A stretch of DNA of 64,000 bases from positions 124,001 through 188,000 of the forward strand of contig JBJXGV010000012.1 in the NCBI GenBank assembly GCA_046160485.1. Direction: 5' to 3'. Positions 26,806-36,951 of this stretch are shown here, one piece after another. The notes under the pieces are model-generated. The model saw nothing but the letters and a program-made list of their open reading frames with translations, was not told the origin of the DNA and did not search any database. Numbering within the stretch: position 1 is the first letter of the stretch; each line of letters opens with the position of its first letter. This DNA comes from JBJXGV01 sp046160485 (GTDB lineage Bacteria > Orphanbacterota > Orphanbacteria > JBJXGV01). Both the position numbers and the translations under genes were made by a program.

Positions 26806-27422
26806 AGCGCGTCGTCCCCTTTCATTTGCCGCTTGAGAATGCGAGCGAGCGCCTCGCGCCCGCGATGGATGCGAATCTTGACCGTGCCGAGAGGGATCCC
26901 GAGCGTCGCGGCAATCTCTTCGTAGGAAAGATCCTCGACGTGCCGCAGAACGATCGCGGCGCGGAGCGGCGGCGCGAGTTTGGCGAGCGCGATGTCGAGA
27001 ATCTCGCGACGCTGTGCCGACTCGATGCCGTCGCCGGGGCCCGGCGAAGCGTCGTCTGCGATATCCCAGCCGGAGTCATCGTCGCTGCCGGGATAACGCG
27101 GCGCGTCGAGCGACACGGTTCCGCCGCGGCGCCGGCGCAAGTGATCGATGGCGACGTTGGTCGTGATACGGAAGAGCCAGACCTTGAACGGATACGTCGC
27201 GTCGTAACGGTTGAGTGCGCCATACGCCTTTACGAATGCCTCCTGAGCCACGTCTTGCGATTCATCCCAATCCCGGACGACGCGATATGCGAGGTTGAGC
27301 ACCGGGGCTTGAAATCGCCGGACCAGTTCCTCGAACGCGCCCTCGTTGCCCTCGAGGGATCGCCGGACGAGGTCGCGATCTTCGCGGTCCGACCGTTCCC
27401 GGCTCGCGTCGTTGTTGGCCAT
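26802..27422 (-). CDS. ECF-family RNA polymerase sigma factor
   Basis: The 206-residue protein starts at ATG 27422; the longer ORF crosses the promoter. Region 2 shows FEELVRRFQAPVLNLAYRVV and ESQDVAQEAFVKAYGAL with FKVWLFRITTNVAIDHLRRR. Region 4 shows LPPLRAAIVLRHVEDLSYEEI. GIPLGTVKIRIHRGREAL is the DNA-reading helix. It is the first gene of a five-gene operon with DUF4097, anti-sigma, bactofilin-like and glycosyltransferase genes. It probably directs its own operon in response to envelope signals. A sigma-70-like promoter is also visible. Confidence 0.95.
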   Translation of the reverse strand: MANNDASRERSDREDRDLVRRSLEGNEGAFEELVRRFQAPVLNLAYRVVRDWDESQDVAQEAFVKAYGALNRYDATYPFKVWLFRITTNVAIDHLRRRRGGTVSLDAPRYPGSDDDSGWDIADDASPGPGDGIESAQRREILDIALAKLAPPLRAAIVLRHVEDLSYEEIAATLGIPLGTVKIRIHRGREALARILKRQMKGDDAL

Positions 27423-27473
27423 TCTACGGCCCCCGCGACGATAAGGTTTCGTGGGTTCTTCAGGCGTTCGCGC

Positions 27474-27503
27474 ACTATAAGAGCCGCCGCTTTCGGGGGT
27501 CAA
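27474..27503 (-). promoter_or_regulatory. Sigma-70-type promoter of the ECF operon
   Basis: On the minus strand TTGACC (27503-27498) and TATAGT (27479-27474) are 18 bp apart, giving a leader of about 45 nt before ATG 27422. Confidence 0.65.
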
Positions 27504-27549
27504 TCGCGATCGCCCGAGCGACCCGGCGGCCGGGGCGGTCTAAATCGCC

Positions 27550-27579
27550 TTGACGCCGTGAGATGCCCTCTCCTAGCAT
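27550..27579 (+). promoter_or_regulatory. Promoter for eno
   Basis: TTGACG (27550-27555) and TAGCAT (27574-27579) are 18 bp apart. Transcription near 27586 would start after the ATG at 27578, which supports GTG 27602 as the enolase start. Confidence 0.5.
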
Positions 27580-27601
27580 GAGCACCTCCCTGGAGGGCCC
27601 C

Positions 27602-28909
27602 GTGACATTCGACACAACGATCAGTGAAATCTTCGGCCGAGAAATCCTCGACTCGCGCGGCAATCCCACCGTCGAAGTCGACGTCATCCTCGAGTGCGGC
27701 GCCGAAGGGCGCGCGGCGGTCCCGTCCGGCGCCTCCACCGGCGAGCACGAAGCGATCGAGAAGCGAGACAAGGATCCGAAGCGCTACCGCGGCAAGGGGG
27801 TTCTCGCGGCCATCGAAGCGGTGAACGAGACGATCGCTCCCGAGGTCGAGGGAATGGACGCGACCGCGCAGTGCGAGATCGATCAGACGCTGATCGACCT
27901 CGACGGAACGGAAAACAAAGCGAAGCTCGGCGCGAATGCGATTCTCGCGGTCTCGCTTGCGACGGCGAAGGCGGCCGCGGCGGCGGTTGGTCTACCGCTC
28001 TACAAATACTTGGGCGGCGTCGGCGCGCGAGTTCTTCCGACGCCGATGATGAACATCCTCAACGGCGGCGCGCACGCGGACAACAACGTCGACATTCAGG
28101 AGTTCATGATCGTTCCGGCTCGCGCGCCGTCTTTCGCGGAGGCGCTGCGCATGGGCGCCGAAACATTTCACGCGCTCCACGATGTTTTACACGAGCGCGG
28201 GCTCTCGACATCCGTCGGCGACGAAGGCGGATTCGCGCCGAACCTCGCGTCGAACGAAGAAGCTCTCGAGGTGATCATCACGGCGATCGGGCGCGCGGGA
28301 TACAAACCGGGCCACGATATCTGGATCGCGCTCGATGTCGCGGCGTCGAGTTTCTACGCGAACGGCCGCTACACGCTCGGCGCCGAGAAAGAGAAGGAGA
28401 AAGACGCGGCCGGAATGGTCGAGTTCTTGGCGCGCCTGCAGGAGCGTTATCCGATCATCTCGATCGAGGATGGTCTGGCCGAGGACGACTGGGACGGCTG
28501 GCGCGTTCTCACCGACCGGCTCGGCGAGAAGGCGCAGATCGTCGGCGACGATCTCTTCGTGACGAACACGAGCCGCCTGGCGCGCGGAATCGACGAAGGT
28601 GTCGCGAACTCGGTCCTCGTCAAAGTGAACCAGATCGGCTCGCTCACGGAGACGCTCGAGTGCGTGCGCATGGCGATGCGCTACGGATACACCGCCGTCA
28701 TCTCGCATCGCTCCGGCGAGACGGAGGACACGACCATCTCCGACATCGCGGTCGCGACGGGCGCCGGGCAGATCAAGACCGGCTCGCTCTCGCGCACCGA
28801 TCGCATCGCGAAGTACAACCAGCTTCTCCGAATCGAAGAGGAACTCGGCGGCGCCGCGCGATTCGCCGGGATCGACGCCTTCTACCACCTTCCGGATGGT
28901 GCGTTTTGA
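27602..28909 (+). CDS. eno: Enolase
   Basis: Enolase converts 2-phosphoglycerate to phosphoenolpyruvate in glycolysis. The 435-residue protein carries REILDSRGNPTVEVDV, the catalytic loop VPSGASTGEHEA, SVGDEGGFAPNL, the metal ligands in ISIEDGLAEDDW and VGDDLFVTN, and the signature VLVKVNQIGSLTETL followed by SHRSGETEDT. GTG 27602 lies 4 bp after GGAGGG; an upstream ATG (27578) lacks a ribosome site. The stop overlaps the TTG of the FtsB-like gene. Confidence 0.98.
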   Translation: MTFDTTISEIFGREILDSRGNPTVEVDVILECGAEGRAAVPSGASTGEHEAIEKRDKDPKRYRGKGVLAAIEAVNETIAPEVEGMDATAQCEIDQTLIDLDGTENKAKLGANAILAVSLATAKAAAAAVGLPLYKYLGGVGARVLPTPMMNILNGGAHADNNVDIQEFMIVPARAPSFAEALRMGAETFHALHDVLHERGLSTSVGDEGGFAPNLASNEEALEVIITAIGRAGYKPGHDIWIALDVAASSFYANGRYTLGAEKEKEKDAAGMVEFLARLQERYPIISIEDGLAEDDWDGWRVLTDRLGEKAQIVGDDLFVTNTSRLARGIDEGVANSVLVKVNQIGSLTETLECVRMAMRYGYTAVISHRSGETEDTTISDIAVATGAGQIKTGSLSRTDRIAKYNQLLRIEEELGGAARFAGIDAFYHLPDGAF

Positions 28910-29355
28910 GCGGCGGCGACTGGACCGACCCTTCGTGGACGGCGGACGCCCCGCCCGCGGCGCCGTATTACCGCCCGCAGAATCGGCGCCACCTCGTCAA
29001 GAAGCGGCTGCTCGAAATCGCCGCGGCGGCCGCGGCGATCTGGGTCGTCTACGCGTTCGTCTTCTCCGACTACGGGCTTCAGAATCTGCTCGTTCTGAAA
29101 GGACGCGAAGCGGCGCTCAAGAACGAGATCGCCCTGCTTCGCGATGATCACGCGACGCTTCTCGACGAGAAGGGGGCGCTGAAGAGCGATCCGCGAAAAC
29201 TCGAGCGCGTCGCGCGCGAGAGCTTCAAGATGGGGCGCGAAGGCGAGCGCCTCTACGTTCTCGTTCCCGTCGATTCGCTCGGCGCGCCGCTCGATCAGAA
29301 CTCGCTGCGCACGCCGTCGAAATTGCCGCTTGACGCACCCGAGGGCGCACGGTAG
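28906..29355 (+). CDS. FtsB/DivIC-like septum formation initiator protein
   Basis: The 149-residue protein starts at TTG 28906, overlapping the enolase stop. It has a proline-rich cytosolic N-terminus, one membrane helix (LLEIAAAAAAIWVVYAFVFS) and a heptad coiled coil (LKNEIALLRDDHATLLDEKG). DPRKLERVARESFKMGREGE then follows, which matches the FtsB/DivIC family, and a variable tail. FtsB links FtsL and FtsQ in the divisome. The eno-ftsB order is conserved in many bacteria, which supports the call. Confidence 0.88.
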   Translation: MSGGDWTDPSWTADAPPAAPYYRPQNRRHLVKKRLLEIAAAAAAIWVVYAFVFSDYGLQNLLVLKGREAALKNEIALLRDDHATLLDEKGALKSDPRKLERVARESFKMGREGERLYVLVPVDSLGAPLDQNSLRTPSKLPLDAPEGAR

Positions 29356-29358
29356 ATT
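29330..29358 (+). promoter_or_regulatory. Promoter for tRNA-fMet
   Basis: TTGACG (29330-29335) and TAGATT (29353-29358) are 17 bp apart, inside the 3' end of the FtsB-like gene and about 50 bp before the tRNA. Confidence 0.5.
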
Positions 29359-29413
29359 GCGGTCGTTGTTCCGCACATTGGATTTGCGCGCACTCAGACA
29401 ATCTCACATGCGA

Positions 29414-31291
<1,878 letters not shown>

Positions 31292-31307
31292 GGCTCGATG
31301 AACGCTC

Positions 31308-31592
31308 TTAGTCTGCGATCACATCAAGGTGAATGTCGGTACCACCAATCGCCACTTTGGCGCTCGGTACGGACGAGGATTCCGCTCGAAGAACCCAAGA
31401 CATGACGAGGCGCAACGCTTCGTCGATCGACGACAGCTCGACGCTCTGCTCGCTCTCGCGCGACGAAAGCGTCACGCACTCGATTACGCAGGTAGTCTCG
31501 CGACGGCGGCGAGTGACGCGTCGTTCCAAGTCGCGACGCGCCACCCCGCTGTCGGCTGCGTGAGACGATCCATTTTGTTCGCACCTCGCCAC
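31308..31592 (-). CDS. Hypothetical protein next to the recombinase
   Basis: The 94-residue protein starts at GTG 31592, seven bases after GGAGG, and ends 16 bp before the recombinase start. The basic N-terminal third is followed by SIDEALRLVMSWVLRAE, an amphipathic helix, and a strand-like KVAIGGTDIHLDVI end. No family recognised. It may be a recombination directionality factor by position only. Confidence 0.6.
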   Translation of the reverse strand: MARCEQNGSSHAADSGVARRDLERRVTRRRRETTCVIECVTLSSRESEQSVELSSIDEALRLVMSWVLRAESSSVPSAKVAIGGTDIHLDVIAD

Positions 31593-31608
31593 TACGCAGC
31601 CTCCGTCC

Positions 31609-32019
31609 TCAAGTCGCGTGGCCCTCGCGCGACAGCGTCTCCTCGGCCTCGGGATCGCCGAAGTAGTCGTAAGCCAGTCGGAGCATCGCGACTCTGATCG
31701 CCGACAGCACCGCGACCGTGTTCTCCTCCGGCTCGCCGTCCTGGCAGTCCATCGCCACTTCGAGCGAGCCGTGCATCCGGGCGATCAGCGCGTCGCACTC
31801 GGCGCGGAGCTTTTCGGATTCGGTGAGCGGCTCGGCGGGTTCCGTCGGCGCGGCGGGCACACCGCGTACGCGCGCCTCGGCCACGCGGTCGATCGTTTCC
31901 GCGAGCGAGGCGGCGCATACCGAGCACACGACTTCGACGCCCGAATCGTGCGGACAGATGGCCCAGCGCGCCAACCACGCGGTCGCGGCGGCGTGCGCGT
32001 CGTTCGAATGAGACACCAT
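31609..32019 (-). CDS. Hypothetical protein with Cys motifs
   Basis: The 136-residue protein carries WAICPHDS and VVCSVCAAS, a possible zinc site (CPH plus CxxC). A predicted helical C-terminal half follows (EKLRAECDALIARMHGSLE; LSAIRVAMLRLAYDYF). Its ATG overlaps the stop of the gene before it as ATGA, so it is part of the coupled small-gene train 34778-31308. No family recognised. Confidence 0.65.
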   Translation of the reverse strand: MVSHSNDAHAAATAWLARWAICPHDSGVEVVCSVCAASLAETIDRVAEARVRGVPAAPTEPAEPLTESEKLRAECDALIARMHGSLEVAMDCQDGEPEENTVAVLSAIRVAMLRLAYDYFGDPEAEETLSREGHAT

Positions 32020-32246
32020 CAGCTCGTCCCTCCCGGCGCAGCTTCGAGCGTGGCGATCGGATCGGCCTCCACGTCCTCGAACGCTTCCACGATGACCCCG
32101 CCCTCACCGTCACGCCGGATACGCACGACAAGCGTGTCGACCTGAATCCAGGCCCAATCGGCACCCGGCCGAAGGATGTAGTCCTCGCCGCATTCCGCGT
32201 CGGCGACGAGCGCTTCCTCAGATCGCTTCCCGCGCGCGCGCCTCAC
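32019..32246 (-). CDS. Small hypothetical protein
   Basis: The 75-residue protein begins with a basic stretch and then has an acidic beta-like body (DWAWIQVDTLVVRIRRDGEG). It overlaps both neighbours by 4 bp or less (ATGA at 32019, 32243-32246), indicating translational coupling. No family recognised. Confidence 0.6.
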   Translation of the reverse strand: MRRARGKRSEEALVADAECGEDYILRPGADWAWIQVDTLVVRIRRDGEGGVIVEAFEDVEADPIATLEAAPGGTS

Positions 32247-32500
32247 GACTGCACCGCGATCATCTTCGGGCGCGGCACGTAGACATCGCGCTCCGCGTCG
32301 GACTGCATGCGGAGGAACATGTCGGGGTATTCGGTCGCCATCGCGTTGAGCACCTCGTTCGCGATGATCGCCTCGGCGGCGAAGCGACGTTTACTGAGAT
32401 GGTCGAGCACGCCGCCGTTGTCGCAGCGCATCTGTTCTTCGATCATCGCGGCGCGTAGCGCGTCGCAGCCGAGCACAGTGCGGATCAGATCCTGATACAT
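32243..32500 (-). CDS. Small hypothetical protein
   Basis: The 85-residue protein starts at ATG 32500, six bases after AGAGGAG; the longer ORF lacks such a site. It is helical and acidic (VLDHLSKRRFAAEAIIANEV, LNAMATEYPDMFLRMQSDAE). Its first base overlaps the last of the previous gene. No family recognised; it belongs to the element's small-gene train. Confidence 0.65.
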   Translation of the reverse strand: MYQDLIRTVLGCDALRAAMIEEQMRCDNGGVLDHLSKRRFAAEAIIANEVLNAMATEYPDMFLRMQSDAERDVYVPRPKMIAVQS

Positions 32501-32856
32501 CACGCACTCCTCTCTGGCGTGCGTGCCGCGGCGTTCCTCGCCGAGTTGATTCCCGCGATCACCTCTCGGAGCATTCCGATCTCGGCGCAGCACCGATCGA
32601 CATCGAGCCCCTTGCCCTGTACTTCGCCGAGCGTGTTCTGCCCGAAGTGGAGCAGTGGCTCGGCTTCGACTCTCGCTGCCATCGCGGTGAGCCGCTCTGC
32701 TAGCCCCGAGGCGTGTTCGACCAAGTCGCGCTTTCGGCTGAGCAGATCGGCCGTCGTTTCGGCTTCGAGCATTCCGAGCGCGTCCTTGGCCTCATACGCT
32801 TCGAGTGCGCGCTGCTTGGCGGCGAACCACTCGCGGTCGAGTAGGGGAGTCTTCAT
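32500..32856 (-). CDS. Hypothetical coiled-coil protein
   Basis: The 118-residue protein is largely helical with heptad-like spacing (WFAAKQRALEAYEAKDALGM; KRDLVEHASGLAERLTAMAA). It overlaps the upstream gene by 4 bp. No family recognised. Confidence 0.62.
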   Translation of the reverse strand: MKTPLLDREWFAAKQRALEAYEAKDALGMLEAETTADLLSRKRDLVEHASGLAERLTAMAARVEAEPLLHFGQNTLGEVQGKGLDVDRCCAEIGMLREVIAGINSARNAAARTPERSA

Positions 32857-33080
32857 CGCGTCTCTCCTTCCGCGAGGAGCGCCTCGCGCGCTTCGATGTC
32901 GCCGAGGAACGCCATTGTGTGAAGCAGGTCGAGCCGAGCTTTCTTCAGATCCGCGACGTGCGACCAGTAGCTCGGCGTCGATTCCTGTCGTGCGACGTGC
33001 GCGTTCAAAACCTCGGGAACGCGATCGACGAGCTTGCGAAGCTCGCTCTGGACGCGGCGGTACTCGACGGCGGCGTTCAC
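32853..33080 (-). CDS. Small hypothetical helical protein
   Basis: The 75-residue protein starts at GTG 33080, which overlaps the DUF2924 stop as GTGA. It is rich in predicted helix (YRRVQSELRKLVDRVPEVLN; LKKARLDLLHTMAFLG). The longer reading in this frame is an arginine-rich shadow of the DUF2924 gene. No family recognised. Confidence 0.6.
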   Translation of the reverse strand: MNAAVEYRRVQSELRKLVDRVPEVLNAHVARQESTPSYWSHVADLKKARLDLLHTMAFLGDIEAREALLAEGETR

Positions 33081-33568
33081 GACTTCACCGTCGTCTCGTT
33101 CACGCCGAAGAAGCGCGGGCCCGAGATCGCGCGCGCGCCGGTCACGATCTTCGCGATGCTCGTCAGACTCTTGTGGAGCGTCCCCGCGAACTCGAAGCCA
33201 CCCTCGACGCGCGTGACGACGTACTGCTTTCCGTGCCACTCGCGCGTGATCGTGTCGCCGTCGATGCGAACCGGGATCCGGCCGAACTTCTCTTTGAGCG
33301 CCGCGCTGTTCTTCTTCCGATCTGCTTCCTGCGACTTGGCGTCGGCGACCGCGGCTTCCCACGTCGTCCCGTGCCCTCGCCAGTCCCAGCGATCGCGACC
33401 CGTTTGCACGCCGATGAAGTGGCTCGCGCCCAGCATCACCGTGTCGCCTCGCGCTCCCCACATCTCCCGCGCGGCTGCGAGCGCCGCGTCTCGCGTCATC
33501 GTGGGTGCTTCGATGGTTTCGGTTTCGCGCGGCGTCGCGTTCTGCGCGTCTGGCTTTGGTGCGTTCAT
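33077..33568 (-). CDS. DUF2924-family protein
   Basis: The 163-residue protein starts at ATG 33568 behind AGGAGGT, the best ribosome site of this region. Its C-terminal half matches DUF2924: RIDGDTITREWHGKQYVVTR, VEGGFEFAGTLHKSLTSIA, ITGARAISGPRFFGVN in slightly altered form. The family is typical of prophages and islands beside serine recombinases; its role is not known. It heads the coupled genes down to 31308. Confidence 0.8.
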   Translation of the reverse strand: MNAPKPDAQNATPRETETIEAPTMTRDAALAAAREMWGARGDTVMLGASHFIGVQTGRDRWDWRGHGTTWEAAVADAKSQEADRKKNSAALKEKFGRIPVRIDGDTITREWHGKQYVVTRVEGGFEFAGTLHKSLTSIAKIVTGARAISGPRFFGVNETTVKS

Positions 33569-33637
33569 CTTGTTACCTCCTCGCGGGCGGTTAGTGTCAC
33601 TAGGTGCCCGTAGGACCATTCACGCTTCTTTGTGCTC

Positions 33638-33796
33638 TCAAAGCGAGAGATGAAACGCGCCCAAGAGCAGATTCCTGAGACGCGTATGTCGCGACACCGG
33701 CGCGAGTTGTGCACGCTCGTCAAGTACGAGCAGCACATCCAGCGCGAGACGCGGCGCGAGCACAGCACTCTTGTGTCGTTTCGCGCTTTCGCGCAC
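33638..33796 (-). CDS. Possible small protein
   Basis: A 52-codon reading from GTG 33796 gives a Leu-rich, basic peptide (LAPRLALDVLLVLDERAQL; RLRNLLLGAFHLSL). It would overlap no certain gene and lies between 33813 and 33568. An AAGG site precedes it. Two other frames are also open here, so support is weak. Otherwise the gap 33569-33812 shows nothing clear. Confidence 0.3.
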   Translation of the reverse strand: MRESAKRHKSAVLAPRLALDVLLVLDERAQLAPVSRHTRLRNLLLGAFHLSL

Positions 33797-33812
33797 ACGA
33801 CGGCCTTCTGCG

Positions 33813-34082
33813 TCACCGCTTCTCCACGGGCGCGACCGTTCCGTCGGCGCGGCATTCAATGACGAGCGCGAGCGTGTCGAGCCCGCCCGTGATCGCCGCG
33901 AACGCCTCGGTGTACGCGCGGAACGACGTCGCGTACTCGCCAACCGGGATCCCGAGGCGGCCGCTCACGGGTGTTGTCGCGATGAAGTGCAGGTCGCGAT
34001 CGAACGCGGCGAGATTCCGCTTCGCGCGTTTGACGAGATCGCGTACGCGGATCGTCTCGATCGGCTTTGGCGCGCGGCTCAT
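33813..34082 (-). CDS. Hypothetical protein
   Basis: The 89-residue protein has a basic start (IRVRDLVKRAKRNLAAFDRD) followed by LHFIATTPVSGRLGIPVGEY and a helical end. Its ATG overlaps the stop of the gene before it (ATGA). No family recognised. Confidence 0.62.
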   Translation of the reverse strand: MSRAPKPIETIRVRDLVKRAKRNLAAFDRDLHFIATTPVSGRLGIPVGEYATSFRAYTEAFAAITGGLDTLALVIECRADGTVAPVEKR

Positions 34083-34459
34083 CGTGCGCCATTTTCAGGC
34101 GCAGCCGGCCGCCGATTCTTCGGCTTCCACGAGACGCGCCGGCTGCGGCCGTGCGGACAGTAGACCCCTTGCACCCAGGCGCCGTGAACCTCGTGGCACG
34201 CTCGCGCGATCGTCAGGAGAAAGTCATGCGTGATCTCGGGCGTGCACCACGACTTGCTCGTGACCTGAAAGATCATGTCGAGGAGCTTCGCAGAGTTGGT
34301 ACAGCGCTCTATGTCGGCCTCGTAGCGCTGATCGACGTTGATTACGAGCCGCTCGCGATCGAAGCGGCAGGTCTTCACTTCGACCCAGGGCGGTTTCAGC
34401 TTCGCATGGATGAGTTCGAGCGCGTTCCAGGACTTGATGATGAAGGGCTCTTCAGTCAT
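34079..34459 (-). CDS. Hypothetical protein
   Basis: The 126-residue protein contains WVEVKTCRFDRERLVINVDQ and CHEVHGAWVQGVYCPHG; His and Cys in the second could bind metal, but no family is recognised. It overlaps the SpoVG-like gene by 8 bp and the next gene by 4 bp. Confidence 0.65.
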   Translation of the reverse strand: MTEEPFIIKSWNALELIHAKLKPPWVEVKTCRFDRERLVINVDQRYEADIERCTNSAKLLDMIFQVTSKSWCTPEITHDFLLTIARACHEVHGAWVQGVYCPHGRSRRVSWKPKNRRPAAPENGAR

Positions 34460-34778
34460 GGGTGGCTCCTCTTGAGTTGTTGGTGGCGGCGTCGCCGATA
34501 AGAGCGCGCAGCCGCCCGACGATGGCTTCTTCGAGCGCGTCGGCTTGTTCGCGGTTCACCGGCTGATGGATGTAGTGCGGATGCCCGCTCGACGAGAACC
34601 GCCGCGGGTAGACGCAGATGATGTTCCCGTCGGCGGCGCGGACGATGCTGATGTCGTTCAATAGGTGGTCGCCGAGCCGGACGGACGCGTAGCCGAGCAG
34701 GCCGTCGCGGCCGGGGGCGAAGCGGAAGCGAACCTCCGAGATCGTCGGGGGCGCGGTGGCGCCTTGAGTCTCACTCAT
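34452..34778 (-). CDS. SpoVG-like protein
   Basis: The 108-residue protein starts at ATG 34778, eight bases after AAGGAG. It follows the SpoVG fold pattern: VRFRFAPGRDGLLGYASVRL, then LLNDISIVRAADGNIICVYP, RRFSSSG and a helical end (REQADALEEAIVGRL). SpoVG proteins are small nucleic-acid-binding regulators, and relatives occur on phages and plasmids. It is the first gene of the small-gene train, just downstream of a large inverted repeat. Confidence 0.7.
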   Translation of the reverse strand: MSETQGATAPPTISEVRFRFAPGRDGLLGYASVRLGDHLLNDISIVRAADGNIICVYPRRFSSSGHPHYIHQPVNREQADALEEAIVGRLRALIGDAATNNSRGATHD

Positions 34779-34880
34779 GTGTGTGCTCCTTCCATGTTGG
34801 GCATAGGTAGGCATGAGCCTGGTGTTTTGCGGTTGATGCTTGAGGCTCGCTCGGTAGGCTGGTCGCTGTGTCGTTGTGCT

Positions 34881-34920
34881 GTAACGGGTACGTTCCCCCT
34901 AAAGGGGGACGTACCGTTAC
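34881..34920. repeat. 40-bp near-perfect inverted repeat with GTAACGG ends
   Basis: The arms GTAACGGGTACGTTCCCCC and GGGGGACGTACCGTTAC surround TAAA, with one or two unpaired bases. No T-tract follows on either strand, so it is not an ordinary terminator. The terminal heptamer GTAACGG recurs at 35011-35017 and inverted at 35029-35035. Position between the prim-pol gene and the SpoVG-like gene suggests an operator or replication site. The gap 34779-34990 holds no gene. Confidence 0.65.
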
Positions 34921-34990
34921 AACAACGACAGCGACGAGCGTGGGGCGTAACAACAACGCGAAGAACGAATGCGTATAAGTCATTGAAGAT

Positions 34991-36892
34991 TCACGCGTCC
35001 TCGTCGTGCTGTAACGGCTCTTCGTTCTCCGTTACGGCGACAACGGCGCGCCACGATTTGGGGTCCGACTTCCGCGCGACCGGGGGCGACTCGACGAGCC
35101 CGGCATCTTCCAACTCGCGCAAGTACTTTCGTATCGTTGCGGTCTTCAGCGGATCGCCGGTGTGTGTCTTCAGCTGGAGCGCGTCGTTGATCTGGTCGGC
35201 GGTGAGCGACTCGCCCGCGTTGAGCCGCAATAGATCGCGGACAGCGTCGCGATTTCGCGTCTTGAACGACTTGGCTTGCTCGGGCGCGTCGCAGACGTCC
35301 CCAGTCGGACCGATCCAGACCGGATCCGGCGTGATGCCGTGGCGCACTTTCGCGAATACCAAGCGACGAAGGCCCGCCATAGGCTCGACCACGAGGACGG
35401 CGTCAACGTCGTCGCGGAGGCGGCTATGGCCGCGGACGACATCGATCGCGTCGCGCTTTGGCCCGCCGGTCGGTTTGGCGACGTGATGCGCCGCAAGGAC
35501 GACCGCGTCACTCGCCGTGGAGAGCGCGAGCAAGCTTTGAATGGTTGGTCCGACGTCAGCACCGGAATCGCCGGGTAATTCCTGAACCGCCCCGAAAGGA
35601 TCGACGAGAACAAGATCGAGCCCGCGCTCGCGGATGAGTGCCGCAACGAGGTCGGCGTCGGGAGGCAGCTTTAACCCAAGAACGGCTTCGCGGCCCATGA
35701 GGACGATATCGTCGAGGCCCTCATGGTCGCAACCGACGATAGCGAGAACGCGCTTCTTCAGCGCCCATCGCGGCAACTCGAAGCTCAGGATTCCAACGCG
35801 GCTCTTCGTCGTCCGAAGGCCGAGCCAGGGCACTCCGCGCGCGACGGCAAGCGCTAGCCGGATTAAGAGCCATGATTTGCCGATGCCGCCCTGGCCCGCA
35901 ACGATGAGAGTCGTGCCGCGCGGCGCCAGTCCGTCGCCGATGATGGACGGCGGCTCCACAACCGACTCGTCGTTGACGAGAGCGAGGGCGGTCTCCGCCT
36001 TGGATAGAAACTGACGCTCGCGCTCGCCCGCGGCGACCACGACTGCGGCGGGGTCTGAGGTCGTGGCCTTCGCGCCGATATCCCGCGCGATCCTCGAAAC
36101 CTCTGCGTCGTCGAGAGGAGGCTGACACCGCTCGTGATTCGTCACCGCGAGCACGGCGTCGAGTGCTCTTGCCGAGAAGGAGTGACTGCGGAGAGAGCCG
36201 GCAAGGGCGACGAGTGCTTTGTGCCGTGAGCCCTGCGGAATCGGGACGTTGCAGTCATGCGCGACTGCTGGGGAATCGGAACGCTTGATGGCGGCTTCCG
36301 CGAGTGCGTTCAACACCCACTGCGGCGGATCGGCGAGCGTCATCTCGTCGGGTGAGAAATCCGGCGCCCATGCGTAGCTGTTGCCAGACTGGTGCACAGA
36401 CGGCGCGAGGATCAGTAGGTGTTCCTGCGCGTAGATCTCGATTCCGGGCATTGGCTCGCACTGGCCGGTCACGCCGGGAGGGAGTCGGTAGAAGTAATGA
36501 GCGCCCCTGCCACCCGTGATGGAGCGCATTGTGTCGGGCAGACGCCCGTGCTCGCTCTCGATCGATTCGAGCGAGAGATTGCCACCATTGCGAGGATCGA
36601 CATCGACGGCGAGGATCCCGGAGCGCGGGCCCGTTACCGTCGCGACATTCGCGCGCGGATTCCGACGCCACCAATCGCGAATCTGCGTCTCATCGCACGT
36701 CGCATCGAGCATTCCGTGCGGCGTACCGATCGGGTGCTTCGCGGGCGATGGGCAGTCGGGCTTGCCGCACGTGCAATGAGCTGCGTCGTCGATGAAGTGA
36801 ATCGGGACGACGGGCCAGCCGCGCGCGGCGTAGGAAAGGGCCGCGTCGAGAAGCGGGTTCGAACCGGCTATCGGGCGAGTCTCGGTTATCAT
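34991..36892 (-). CDS. Primase-polymerase/ATPase replication protein
   Basis: The 633-residue protein has an N-terminal prim-pol domain (ALSYAARGWPVVPIHF; catalytic DxD in GILAVDVDPRNGG; LAPSVHQSGNSYAWAP). A CTCGKPDCPSPAKHP cysteine cluster lies near the start. A RecA-like ATPase follows (Walker A VAGQGGIGKSWLL; Walker B LDLVLVDPFG; HHVAKPTGG). The C-terminus resembles a winged helix (LTADQINDALQLKTHTGD). Such proteins prime and unwind DNA of mobile elements. The gene ends within the GTAACGG repeats. Confidence 0.88.
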   Translation of the reverse strand: MITETRPIAGSNPLLDAALSYAARGWPVVPIHFIDDAAHCTCGKPDCPSPAKHPIGTPHGMLDATCDETQIRDWWRRNPRANVATVTGPRSGILAVDVDPRNGGNLSLESIESEHGRLPDTMRSITGGRGAHYFYRLPPGVTGQCEPMPGIEIYAQEHLLILAPSVHQSGNSYAWAPDFSPDEMTLADPPQWVLNALAEAAIKRSDSPAVAHDCNVPIPQGSRHKALVALAGSLRSHSFSARALDAVLAVTNHERCQPPLDDAEVSRIARDIGAKATTSDPAAVVVAAGERERQFLSKAETALALVNDESVVEPPSIIGDGLAPRGTTLIVAGQGGIGKSWLLIRLALAVARGVPWLGLRTTKSRVGILSFELPRWALKKRVLAIVGCDHEGLDDIVLMGREAVLGLKLPPDADLVAALIRERGLDLVLVDPFGAVQELPGDSGADVGPTIQSLLALSTASDAVVLAAHHVAKPTGGPKRDAIDVVRGHSRLRDDVDAVLVVEPMAGLRRLVFAKVRHGITPDPVWIGPTGDVCDAPEQAKSFKTRNRDAVRDLLRLNAGESLTADQINDALQLKTHTGDPLKTATIRKYLRELEDAGLVESPPVARKSDPKSWRAVVAVTENEEPLQHDEDA

Positions 36893-36951
36893 TCTGCACC
36901 GAGCATGCCGTCAAGCCGTGGGGTACCGAAAGGCGCGCTAAGGTACGCCCC

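Noticed and set aside
27694..28900. Long ORF in a second frame across enolase
   Set aside because: Arginine-rich shadow of eno; only its last part (28906-29355) is a real gene.
33565..33855. 96-codon minus-strand ORF between 33565 and 33855
   Set aside because: Basic, low-complexity reading with no ribosome site, and it would overlap both certain neighbours.
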